From Sepiola atlantica (lineage: Eukaryota; Mollusca; Cephalopoda; Sepiida; Sepiolidae): a stretch of 64,000 nt of DNA. The DNA lies in NCBI GenBank assembly GCA_963556195.1, contig OY744546.1:69591303-69655302 (forward strand). The letters run 5' to 3'. The position numbers and the translations under genes were made by a program. Positions 11,333 to 50,666 of the stretch are shown here, piece after piece. Below the pieces are notes generated by a model. It had not been told where the DNA came from. It did not search any database and saw only the letters and a list, made by a program, of their open reading frames with translations. How positions within the stretch are numbered: the stretch's first letter is position 1; each line of letters opens with the position of its first letter.

Positions 11333-11805
11333 TGTTTTTTATAACATAGCTCACCCTAAACAAGGCAGGCCGCCTCTATAGACGTAAGGGGCTACTGAGA
11401 AAAAGAAAAAAAAAAGGGTGACGGTTTTTTTTTGGGGGGGGAGGGTCAGCCTAATTTAGGAGCTGCGCAGCGAGATGTCTGTTTACATTAGTTTTAAATT
11501 TCTGCATGTCAGTACCGTCAGTAACGTCAGGAGAGCAGGGAGGGAGTTCCAGAGTCCAGCAGCACGAGGAAAGAAGCTTTTAGAGTAGAAAGCTCTTCGG
11601 CATCTGGGAACCTCCACAGTGTATTGATGGGACTTGGCAGATTGTCGGGTTGGTCTAGTGAATTTATGTCGTGGGGGTACCAGAGCAGCAAGCTCGTCAG
11701 AACACAATCCAGTGAAGTGCTACTAATACAGGTACAACACCAATTTCCCGGTACACTTGATTCTGGAGCCTTATTGCCAGAATAAACGTTTTGCCGCACC
11801 ATCCA
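11333..11805 (-). pseudogene. LINE family LD, 3' end of ORF2 and 3' UTR
   Basis: The minus strand reads CSDELAALVPPRHKFTRPTR, later FFPRAAGLWNSLP, then a 3' UTR ending over caggccgcctctatagacgt. The SFFPRaxxLWNSLP phrase is the classic end of jockey/CR1-type LINE polyproteins. Related ends lie at 56805-57085 and 63690-64000, all in the same orientation. Confidence 0.75.
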
Positions 11806-12988
11806 ATTTCATTTAAATAATAATTAATCAACACCCCCCCCCCCCAGCCACTAATTATACACTGCTCATATTTCTAAACCTTCACAAATTACTAGAAACG
11901 ACACCCTCTGTAAAAAAATTCACAGCAAAAACTCGTCTAGCTACAACCACTGTAAACTATTTTCCTTTCTTTCTCTTAAATGTTTCTGACAAAAGGGGAA
12001 CAATTGCTGTTTTCTGGGTCGGAATCTATCCATATAACACTTATCGTTGGCTAGTTTTTTACCTTGAAGTGGTATTTTTTTAGCTCCTTACATCAAGTGG
12101 CTTCACGCCTTGTCTGGAGTGATTTCAATAAAAGAGAAATAAAATGAAAATTGGCCCCTCAGAAGCAAAGTTCCATTTGTCAGTTTAAATGTTATTTGCG
12201 CCTGACTTTGAAAATACGACAAGAAAACTTTATATGTTAGATTAACTTCATAAAAGAACACATCTAAATGGATGAATAATATTTGAGATGGATCTATGAA
12301 AATTCTACTGGTAGAAATAGGCTTTAATAGGTAGTGGTATTGAAAGAAAATTAAAAATTAATAAAACAACTTTAGTATTTCAAATTTTTTTTGTACATTA
12401 TCTTTAATTAACCTTGGAATTCCCACGGCATCATCTATGAGTTATCTCCCTTGTAATAGTTATAAGTTATCTTTATTTATTAGAACACTTCAGTGATGTC
12501 ACACCAGAAATACTCGTCTTGACAGAAAATTAAATATTAATAAAACAATTTCTTTTTTTTTTTTTTTTTACATTTTCTTAAATTGACCTTCGAACTCTCT
12601 CGGTTCTTGCTATTTGTTATTGCAACAAAAGATTACTATCATCGTCGAAAACCTTAAACTGGCAAGGTGTAGTAGTTACAGGTGTGGAATGTAGGCTTGG
12701 TGTGCCATGTTCAAATTGTGTTTGCGCTATAGAACTATTTTCAAAAATACATCTGGGGAAAAGTATTAATATAAATACAGGGTCGTTAGAAAATTGATGG
12801 CATTCTATATGCTTATATAGGTACGAAAATGCTTGGTTTCTGAGTTAAAGGCCGTTGAAACAAATGTTTTTTTATCACACCCATGGCAAAATATTGCTGT
12901 ATGTAATACTCACATTTCATATTGTTTACCTCTGTAACAAATTCACACAAATGGATTTAATCGCATGTTTTTTTTTTCTACTTTTTAG
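11806..12988. other. presumed BBS1 intron; few features
   Basis: Holds a C run (11834), a piece of repeat R6 at 12057-12150 (minus; other copies at 27218 and 27595), and two related ~85-bp segments at 12330-12425 and 12520-12603. No earlier BBS1 exon was recognised. Confidence 0.45.
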
Positions 12989-41350
<28,362 letters not shown>

Positions 41351-41377
41351 ACGACTGAACGAACCAGAATCTGCCTA

Positions 41378-41383
41378 ATTAAA
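41378..41383 (+). promoter_or_regulatory. possible BBS1 polyadenylation signal (ATTAAA)
   Basis: ATTAAA lies 28 bp after the stop codon and is the nearest hexamer variant to the end of BBS1. It is a common non-canonical signal, but AT-rich DNA gives many chance matches and I see no other support. Confidence 0.25.
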
Positions 41384-41542
41384 ATCGTTCCATGCATTCA
41401 CCACATCTCATAGAAATAACTAGTTTTCTATGGGGGAATGTGGAAAAGTTGGTGTTCTAAGTTTAAAAAGAAAAAAGATCTCTATATAATACTGTTCTCA
41501 TTACATATCTATGTTAGCTCTCAAGATATTTTAACTCCTTGG

Positions 41543-41845
41543 AATTTAAACTGCCGCAGCTATAATAATAATGATGATGATGATGATGATGATGATGGTC
41601 ATGATCGTGAAGAAGAGGCAAAAAAAAACTTACACCCTCCCTCTCTATTCACTTAAATCAGCCATTTAAAGTAGGTTTTATTAAGTGAATTCTTTTATAT
41701 AAGTGGCTATCACAATGTGAAATTAGTTCTGTGTTTACAGTTTATAGTCATCTTGCTTCTTTGGTTGAACATTTTTTATTACATCTTTAAACTTTAACAT
41801 TTCTATTAATAATCATGATCGTTAAGGCTTAATATAGTAAAGATA
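41543..41845 (+). repeat. repeat R7, copy 1
   Basis: ~300 bp shared with 46130-46420 in the same orientation (tggaatttaaactgc, tcagccattt, ttgcttctttggtt), with (GAT)n inserted here at 41568-41596. Confidence 0.75.
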
Positions 41846-42179
41846 TATGAAATATATATATATATAGTTTTTTTTTTAGTTTTTTTTATTTTATTTAAGT
41901 TTTTTTTAATATAGTTTTAATGGTTGAGAAACTTCCGAGACTATATATATATATATATATTATAATATAAAATGAAGTAATAAAATAAGGTGTCAATCAA
42001 ATTTTATTAGAATTCAAAGTTCATGCAAAGCATTCTTAAGTCCTTAGCTCATGAGTTTTCAAAGATAATTCTTCTCTTCAGAGGACCATTACCGCAGTTA
42101 TACTACTACAGGTAATAAAATTACGCTTTGAAAATATATAAAATTATATATACACAAATACATAAAAATACATAACATC

Positions 42180-42720
42180 AAACATATCAATCCAAAAACA
42201 TACTTTTGTTGAATCCATACAGTCCATCCAGGTCATACAAGTTGAGAAGCATAATCAGGAAGGACATTACTCCAAGATACAAACAGCAGTCCAAATATGT
42301 AAAATTGAAGGGGCCGGCAAAGTTATCCAAAGTTATATATATATATATATATACACAAATAAACAATATTATGCTACATTCCAGTGACGTGACCATGATT
42401 TTATTCACCTTACTGATCATCTTTTCAAAACAAAAACTTTGATACATTTACGGACCGTTTAGTTTGCAGAAGAACATCTGACATTTGTATTTCAATCGCG
42501 GATCTTTCCTCTATGTACTCCTCAGAAACCCCAATAGTTCTCCTTCAGAAAAATACATAGCAGTAAACAAAAGTCAAATGAACAAACAAGCGTTGTTATT
42601 TGGTTATCTTAATACCTCAGGATCAACATTAAGTTTTGGTACATCGTACACCAGTTGTGGATGGAAAATTTTATATTTAGTAACTCATTTACTTCTTGTA
42701 TAATATTTTTTTTTGAAGAA
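42180..42720 (+). repeat. repeat R8, copy 1
   Basis: 42350-42570 is inverted at 44040-44268. Both copies read through LLIIFSKQKL / LLIIFPKQKL, YIYGPF and FLY(V/G)LLRN, so it may derive from a coding sequence. Family not recognised. Confidence 0.5.
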
Positions 42721-42789
42721 ACCATAAGACATCACGCTAGAGATGTTAGACTGTTGGTTTGGTAATTTATAGATTTTTCCTCTAATTTT

Positions 42790-43040
42790 ATGCTTATACG
42801 ACAGTTGAATGTGCCAGCAGAGAACATCACCACTGGCAGACCCAAGTTGACTTGGGAGGACGTAGTCAAACGTGATAGGAAGGCCATGGGTATGGATTCC
42901 ATCAAGCCTTGCCAAAGACAGGAGTGGAGAGGAAGACTTAGATTTCGAGATTAGACAATCAGGCCCCACCCTCATCAGAGGATTAATTGTGGCCTGATTC
43001 AACAAATAAACCGGTTGTTGATGATGATGATGATGATACG
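42790..43040 (+). pseudogene. LINE 3' end with (GAT)n tail
   Basis: Encodes TTGRPKLTWEDVVKRDRKAM and then RQEWRGRLRF, the terminal residues of a LINE polyprotein, then a UTR ending in (GAT)n. Confidence 0.7.
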
Positions 43041-43175
43041 CAACTAAGACTTTAATAGACCTATTAAACTCTGCATTTTGATGATTGCCTCTCTTTAGTG
43101 TCATGTAGTTTCGTATCTCTTTACTTAGAAATGATTCTCTCTTCTATCTAACTCTAAATTCCATATCTTATATGA

Positions 43176-43857
43176 TCTATATATTAATACGATAGCGTGT
43201 GTGTTCGTGTGTCACACTCCTAAAGAAATGCAATAAAATAAACAACAAATAAATTGGATGGAGAGACTTGGAATCGAAACCGTAACATCTAGCTAAAAAG
43301 CGGCGACTTTACCACTGACCTAACTAAATGGAGTTGTTAAATATTTCAAAATTTACTTAATTAAACTATTAACTGACCCTGCTCTATCGCTTCAGCGTAG
43401 AAGGAGGAGGGCATTGTGGAAGGCGGAGGAGACGCGGAAACGCTTACCAAATGGGCCGGTTTCAGGCTTACGATATTTATTTATTATTTATTTTTTTTAA
43501 TATTTAAAATTTCTTCTTCTTATCTTATTATTATTTATATATTAATACAATAGAGTGTGTGTTATTTATTTTGTGTGTCACGATCTGACACTCCTATTTA
43601 AGATTTGCCCCTGACAACGGGGGGGGGGGGTAGAGAGAGGGGAGGGAGGGTGCGAGTTAGAGGGGAGTCGCGACCGATGGTGACTTCTGAAGAGACAGCT
43701 TTTGCCCTGGCAACTGAGTAATATAAATAAATATATATACTTCCATCCCGTCTCGTAAAATTTTTGGTGAGTAAAATATGAGCACATTTCTAGACACCGG
43801 ATAATATTATTAACAGTAAATTATACAGATTGATGTAGAAAACACTGTGGAATTATT
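43176..43857 (+). mobile_element. Helitron-like element H1, copy with degenerate 3' end
   Basis: TC-start tctatatattaatacgatag after host A. The body matches 20122-20793, including the tRNA-like minus segment at about 43285-43330. The 3' hairpin is broken after cactgtggaatt. A second 5'-type motif lies at about 43540. Confidence 0.7.
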
Positions 43858-44039
43858 ATTATTTTTTTTTAACTGACAACAAATTAAATATTAACTCTAT
43901 TTACAGTTTTTTTCTTTGTCAATATTATGCATATTTTTTCATGACTCTACTACATAAAACAAGATGGTTGCTTTTTCTGTTTCGCGATTTCTAAGTTTCT
44001 CCTAGAGTGGAAATGTAATCACTGTTGGTTGTTTGTCTT

Positions 44040-44268
44040 TTTAATTTTGGTTTGCTGCATCGTTATGTAATTTTTCTGAAGGACAACTTTTTTGGTTTCT
44101 GAGGAGTCCATAGAGGAAAGATCCGGGATTGACATACAAATATTGGATGTTCTTCTGTGAATTAAACGGTCCGTAAATGTAGCAAAGTTTTTGTTTTGGA
44201 AAGATGATCAGTAAGGTGAATAAAATCCTGGTCATTGGGATGTAGCATAATATTGTTTATTTATATAA
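44040..44268 (-). repeat. repeat R8, copy 2 (inverted)
   Basis: Inverse of 42350-42570; minus ORF begins MTRILFTLLIIFPKQKLCYI. Confidence 0.65.
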
Positions 44269-44439
44269 TATGCTCTGTTGTTATATGTTAACAATCGTCG
44301 AGCTTTTACCCTGAAAAGGTTAGTCTATAAAAAAATAGAAAGTATGTGCAAAAAGATATATTTTCCTACATATCTCTCATATATATTCATATATATATAT
44401 ATATAATTATTAATATTAAATTAAAGATAAGTGATTTAT

Positions 44440-44831
<392 letters not shown>

Positions 44832-44859
44832 TATTTAAGCAGCATTTTCTCAGTTATGG

Positions 44860-45335
44860 AAACATTGTTAAAAATAACAGAATTCTTTTTTAATGTTTTT
44901 TTTTGTATTAAAATCAAAAAAATTCATAAATGTTTCACATGTTTCACAAACGTTTTCGATTCTTTGTCGAATCATCCTCAGGTGTCAAAAGCAAATGAAC
45001 AAAAACAGCTGGAGAAAGAAGAGAATTTTAAAAAGACATAACAGCGGCGAAACGCGCGTAGGACAGTTTTCATATTGTTCCAGGAAGTTGTTAACGATTT
45101 AAATTCAGCAACTCTCTTTTAAAAATTCTCTTCTTTCTCCAGCTGTTTTGTTCATTTGCTTTTGACACTTGAGGATGATTCGACGAAGAATCGAAAATGT
45201 TTGTGAAACCTGTTAAACCTATGGAACATTTAAGGTTTTTTTTTTGATTTTAATACAAAAATGTCCATCAGAAAAATTGAAATAATAAAAAAGATATAAT
45301 TAAACAGACGAATTCTGTTATTTTTAACAATGTTT
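44860..45335. repeat. foldback F3, ~200-bp arms
   Basis: Arms run inwards from aaacattgttaaaaataaca and its inverse at the right end. They include cacaaacgttttcgattctt / aagaatcgaaaatgtttgtg and caaaagcaaatgaacaaaa / ttttgttcatttgcttttg. Core about 45035-45110. Confidence 0.85.
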
Positions 45336-45370
45336 GCATAAATATAATATATATATATATATATATATAT

Positions 45371-45931
45371 AAAGTCAGGTTCATATTATATTCCAATATC
45401 GTCTCTGCAACATTACAAAATCATCAGAAAAATTCACAAAGAGTAAAAAGTTCTTGGATTAAAGTGTCTTGAAAACCCCTAACTATACAAAATTCAAAAT
45501 GGCGTATTAGTGGGTTCCCCCACGTGTAGGTTTGCTCTTTTCTTTGTTTTTTTATTTTGTTTCACCCAAAAATGAACCACTGTATAGTGTAGGTTTTTTT
45601 CAAGACACATTAATCCAATAACTTTTTAGTCTTTGTGAATTTTTCTGATGATTTTGTAATGTTGCAGAGACGATATTGATATAAAAATGTTGTTTGGCAC
45701 AAGACAAATGAGACGGTCCGTAAAAAATATATCTCACAGAAATGTTATGTTTTTTGGAAATGTGAAAAAATAAAAATGCAAATAATAAAACATGGTTATT
45801 AGAATATAATATGAACCTGACTTATATTTGCTCTGTTGTCACTAATTGACAATCATCGAGCTGAATCTTTTAAGGAGACTGCAAAGTAAAAGGGCACTGA
45901 TAGTATATGCTAATACATATATTGTCATTAA

Positions 45932-45936
<5 letters not shown>
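45371..45936. mobile_element. MITE-like inverted-repeat element M3, copy B, with shared flank
   Basis: The ends aaagtcaggttcatattata and tataatatgaacctgactt are inverse, and the arms are about 200 bp (45371-45823). The right flank 45824-45936 matches 19971-20084 (actaattgacaatcatcgag, ctgatagtatatgctaatac). Confidence 0.8.
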
Positions 45937-45980
<44 letters not shown>

Positions 45981-46129
45981 GTACCTACCCGACATTGCTT
46001 GGGCTCTTGTGAAGTTATTTTAGTTTTTAAATTTTATTTGTTTGCTCATGTTTTAAATTAATACAGAAAAAGAAATAAAATTTTTGCTGCAAGGGAGACA
46101 ACTTTTATTATATATTTAAATTTTTATGC

Positions 46130-46420
46130 TTGGAATTTAAACTTGCACAGCGATAATAATAATGTTTGTCGTAGTGGTGAAGTAAAAAAAATACAAAAAA
46201 AAACTTACACCTACCCTCCTTCTCTATTCATTCAAATCAGCCATTTGAAGTAGATTTTATTAAGTGTATTCTTTTATATAAGTGGGTATACCAGAGTGAA
46301 ATTTTTTCTATGTCTACAATTTATAGCTATTTTGCTTCTTTGGTTTAACAATGTTTTTTTTTTTTTTTACATCTTTAAGCTTTAACATTTCTAATAATAG
46401 TATATGGTTAAGAATTAAGA
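46130..46420 (+). repeat. repeat R7, copy 2
   Basis: Matches 41543-41845 without the GAT expansion. Confidence 0.75.
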
Positions 46421-46424
46421 TTGT

Positions 46425-47160
46425 AAAGATGCATAAATACCACAAAGACGTTTGTAAATTAGATAGCAAAATAAAAAGAATAATTATACTTAAAAAAATC
46501 TTTCTAAAACAGGTGATAACATAAGCTTAAGAGAGCCAGAGGGTTAAGCCCTTCTGAGCTCTATATCCTAAAACTTTGCATATTTTTACTTTTTGGTATG
46601 ACTTCACCGAGGATTGAACTCCACTCTCCATTAGCGAACACTTATACCAAATGGGCCATTTATATCTGGTATTTTAAATTTAGTTAAGATTTTATTTTTT
46701 TTCGTATGCCAACAAAAAATGCCTATCTTGAAAGAAAATAGTTATCTAAAATGTCCGTCGGCCTCAGCGTCCGCCTACCAACGTAAGAGCCGGTTTCTAA
46801 AAGAATCCCAGCATGCAGTTAATGAGTGCAATATTAAAACCTCAATGGAATGGAAGATTTCTTTTGTACGTGAGGCGGCCTTTAGGTACGTCTTTATCTT
46901 CCACTTTTTACAGTGTACACGCAATAAAAAAAAATGAAATGAGAACATTTATCGTTGAGTTATTTTTGCTTGGAGATTCTTTACGATTCTTGTAATTAAT
47001 AGATTATTTAGTTGTTCGGAAATTATTGGCCGATTTTCTTGGACTCATTTTTATAAAATTGAAGTACACAGACATGAAGGAAGTAAATAGACACCCTTAG
47101 GGAGTGCAAGATGATAATGTTTACTATTTTATTTTATCAAGATTAACAACGCGTGCGTAG
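46425..47160. other. no gene recognised; weak tRNA-like remnant
   Basis: At 46605-46660 the minus strand has catttggtataagtgttcgc and ggagttcaatcctcgg, reminiscent of tRNA A and B boxes. A ~70-bp piece at 46805-46870 recurs at 58380-58440 (gttaatgagtgcaatat). Confidence 0.4.
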
Positions 47161-47168
47161 AGAAATTA

Positions 47169-47880
47169 TTTACCTCCTCTTCAGGAGGTTAGGCACAAGG
47201 CCATTTTTATCTTACTCCCACAAGGTAAGATGTGACCCAAGGTCGGGTCAGAAAGTGGGGCTTGAAAAGCCAGCGCCGAGAAGGTGAGCACTCTGGCCAT
47301 TAAAAATTGCCTGGGCAGCCTCGTCGGCATTCCCCGGTAGGGGCGCCTCAGGCAGTAAGTAATAAACTTACTCCTCCCCAAAGAGGGGAGGCAAATCCTG
47401 GGAGGTTGGACCTCCTAGAACTGCACAGGACAGACCCATAGACCGGCGTAAATCAAGCCCCGAAGGCCAAGACGATACCAGTCTATGGGGTGTAGTATCC
47501 ATCGGAACAAAGGCCGATCAATGTTTATTTACTCCTCGCGGAGTTAGGCACAAGGCCAGTTTTATCTTACTCCCACAAGTAAGATGTGACCCAAGATCGG
47601 GTCGAGCAAGTGGGGTTAAAAGCCAGCGCTCGAGAGGTGAGCACTCTGGCTATTTAAAAATTGCCTGGGCAGCCCCGTCGGCATTCCCCGGTAGGGGCGC
47701 CTCAGACAGTAAGCAATAAACTTACTCCTCCCTAAAGAGGGGAGGCAAAGCCTGGGAGGGTGGACCTCCTAGAACTGCACAGGACAGACCCATAGACCGG
47801 CGTAAATCAAGCCCCGAAGGCCAAGACGATACCAGTCTATGGGGTGTAGTATCCATCGGAACAAAGGCCGATCAATGGTC
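47169..47880 (-). mobile_element. two U2S elements in tandem with a shared head deletion
   Basis: Copies 47169-47522 and 47523-47880. In minus sense both open cattgatcggcctttgttcc then gatggata: the U2 head CGGCCTTT is joined directly to TGTTCCGATGG, about 25 nt being lost, including GTAGTA. Body and tail are as in other copies. The repeat ccgatcaatg lies on both sides of the second copy. Confidence 0.85.
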
Positions 47881-49650
47881 TTTTGAAATACATTATACAT
47901 ACTATAAAGCAATAACCCAAACACAGCCATTTATATGCCTAATTTACATAACTATTTTTAAAATACTTTATAATAAATTAAGTTTTGGTGTTATTTCATT
48001 TGTAATTTTATTGTCATATTTCCTATATATCCTCAATAGTTTTGTCGATATTAACAATAATTAAAGTGATTTAATAAAAGAGGATGAATTACCAAAACAT
48101 TTCTTAAAATATTACATCCAATAATTTTCAAGGGAGATAATGTCATGTAAAAAGAATATTTAGAACTAGATTAATAGTCGCTGCATTGGATGGCGGTTGG
48201 TTTTTTGCTTGTTTAGAATAAATCCAAATACTTAGATATTAATCTAAGTACTGGTACAGCTTTTGAATCAGACAAAACCGACTTTTGCTGATGCAGCTGA
48301 AAAAAGACGAATCAAAATGAGGTGGTTTTCGCCAGAAAAGATAATGATGAAAAACACTCACCGTATGTTTATTTTTATGACAGTTTATTTATTTTTTGAC
48401 GAAGAAAATAAATGAAATATTTTTTTTTACATGAAAGTTAAAAGTTAATTTTTTTTTTTTTTCGATTAATTGTATTATTTTATGAATAAACTAAAGATTG
48501 TAAAAAACATAATCAATGGAACAACAATATTTGCAGATTTATTTTTGGTAGTGGTACAGCTTTTGAACCGGACATAAAACTATGGGTTAAGTATGGATTA
48601 GGGTTGAAAAAAAAAAGCAGTTCGGTTTTTTTCCGGTTCAAAATTTGTAAAACCTTTTTTTTTTTTTGCGATGATTTCTTTTATTTATTTTCGAAAAATT
48701 TTACAAATTTTCTTTTGGAGTTAGTGCAGACGAGGAAAAAAGGTTTTCTGCGTTCTTGTTGGGTACTGTCACCAGGAAAACCTCCTTCTCTTCGGGGTCA
48801 TATCCTCCGAAGACCCAGAGTTGTTGTCTGCTTTTTGAGCCTTCTGATTTGCTAAGCGCTGCAGCATCTTCCGGCTGTTTACGTAAACGGCGGGAAGATG
48901 CCAAACAAAAAGTCGGTTTTACTTGGTTAAAAAGCTGCACCAGTAATTTAATCCATCCATCCATGTGCATACTTCAGAGAGCTTCGCCACATGCTTAACA
49001 ACAAAACTCTTTCGATGGTTCGATTGTCATCACAGTTTTTTTTGCTTGTCTCTATAATAAAGTAAAGTATGTTTTTTTCTCGGTGTTGGTCATCGTCCTA
49101 AAAGATCTAATTAGCAACCGTACTAACGCTATCTTTACACACCCTTTTTTACATACTATTACACTACAAACTTAATATTTTATTCTGATTCTGCCGTCTC
49201 CTTTGTGGAATCTTGGCCCATGTTCTTTACAACTATTTAATATTTAATTGTTAAGTTAAAACATTAATTTAACAGCATAAATTACTAAAACCAATGCATT
49301 TCCGTTTCCTCCGAAACAGCTCAGCTTCTTATTAAAAAAATATTTTGTAATTTAAAAAAAAAATGACTTGTTTGGTTAATCTTAAAAAAATTAAATAAGT
49401 AATTTATTAACCTAATGATAATGTAATTATTAAATTTAACTTTCACAATTAGATTTAAGAACAAGACAATCGAATTTTGCAAAAATAATTTGGTTTACTT
49501 TGAAGAAAAAACTATAAAAAACAAAATGTAAAGTAAACATTTATTCAAGCGAGCTAACTTAAATTTTTTTTTTTTAGTTAGCCTAATATTGCAATTGCTT
49601 TTTTATCATTTATCAATTCAGGCTTTCAGTGCATTGTTCATTGTTCATCT
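47881..49650. other. no gene recognised; one palindrome
   Basis: AT-rich. 48700-48990 is GC-richer with short ORFs on both strands and no family match. It includes a 36-bp palindrome at 48865-48900 (catcttccggctgtttac / gtaaacggcgggaagatg). Confidence 0.45.
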
Positions 49651-49654
49651 CTAT

Positions 49655-50075
49655 AATCAAGGGAGGCGCGAGAGCGCTCTATCCGTTAATAGACTTCAAA
49701 AACGACCTATGCTAGAAATCTCATTTCTTTGATCAGTCATAACTCAAAAACCAATAAACCAAATTAGTTAAAACTTTGCGCAAAATTTTCATTTGATAGG
49801 TTCTATAAGTGTGTAGAATTTCAGCATCATTAGTCAAGGCAACCCAGAGATCCAGAAAGGTCAGGAGTGATTTTGTGTTATCCGTGTGTACGTACGTACG
49901 TGCGAACCACCTCAACTATTTGATGGATTCAGCTGATTTTTGGCAGAGATAGAGGTTCTAGGGTCTAGTTGATGACATTTTAATTTCAGTTTACCATATA
50001 TCTTAGTTTTCCAGAAAATTCAAAAAAACCTTAAAAATTACCATTGTCTTGAGGCATAGCCTTTACAAAAGTAGT
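49655..50075 (+). repeat. Helitron-like 5' region, unassigned
   Basis: Begins tctctataatcaagggaggc (TC start) and later has cacctcaactatttgatgga then ttcagctgattttt, wording typical of dispersed invertebrate Helitron bodies. No 3' end seen. Confidence 0.3.
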
Positions 50076-50079
50076 GATA

Positions 50080-50475
50080 TTCCATGATAAATGCCAGTAT
50101 ACTGAAATCATATGCCCTTAATAGGGTTAAGATGAAAATTCATATACACTAAATGTACAAAAGCAAGGAAATTCCTAAATTTTTACACTTTTATTGTCAT
50201 TAATTAAGGGTATGACTACATATCAACCAAGCTATTTCATTATCACATCACTGCAGTATAAATCTCTATGCATGAGTGGATGAAGTGTGTGAGGTGCGCT
50301 GAAGAAAAATTCCTACAAGTAAAATACATAGCCCTGTTGTGCTCGCGTACCCTTAATGACAATAAAAGTGTAAAAATTTGGGAATTTCCTTGCTTTTGTA
50401 CATTTAGTGTATATGAATGTTCATCTTAACCCTATTAAGAGCATATCATTTCAGTATACTGGCATTTTTCATGGA
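50080..50475. repeat. foldback F4, ~130-bp arms
   Basis: Arms 50080-50212 and 50348-50475 are inverse (gccagtatactgaaat, acactaaatgtacaaaagca, gtaaaaatttggg). The core of 135 bp has no ORF. Confidence 0.88.
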
Positions 50476-50579
50476 ATTAAAGTAAAATCAATCTGTTTCT
50501 CGATTTTGGTCATCCAAAGCTTTCGTCCTACAAAATGAATGTCAGTTTTGTTTCTAAGTAACACGATATTGATGAATTA

Positions 50580-50666
50580 AGAGTTACTTAACTTTGTTTT
50601 CCTCCCTTTCTTTGTAAAGAGGATGAAAAATCTTTTTTACATTTCATAAATATTTCATAAATCTAT
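50580..50666 (+). repeat. left flank of the satellite, homologous to 57400-57520
   Basis: catttcataaatatttcata then aatctattactaatggag is matched by catttcatattaaatatttc and aatctatttctaatggag at 57475-57525, which is followed by non-satellite sequence. Confidence 0.7.

Noticed and set aside
1..12988. Earlier BBS1 exons
   Set aside because: I looked for propeller segments before GKRLW on the + strand and found none convincing. They probably lie upstream of the window, but a short diverged exon could be missed.
48604..48998. Overlapping ORFs of 80-90 residues
   Set aside because: Open on both strands over a GC-rich island with a palindrome; no domain recognised.
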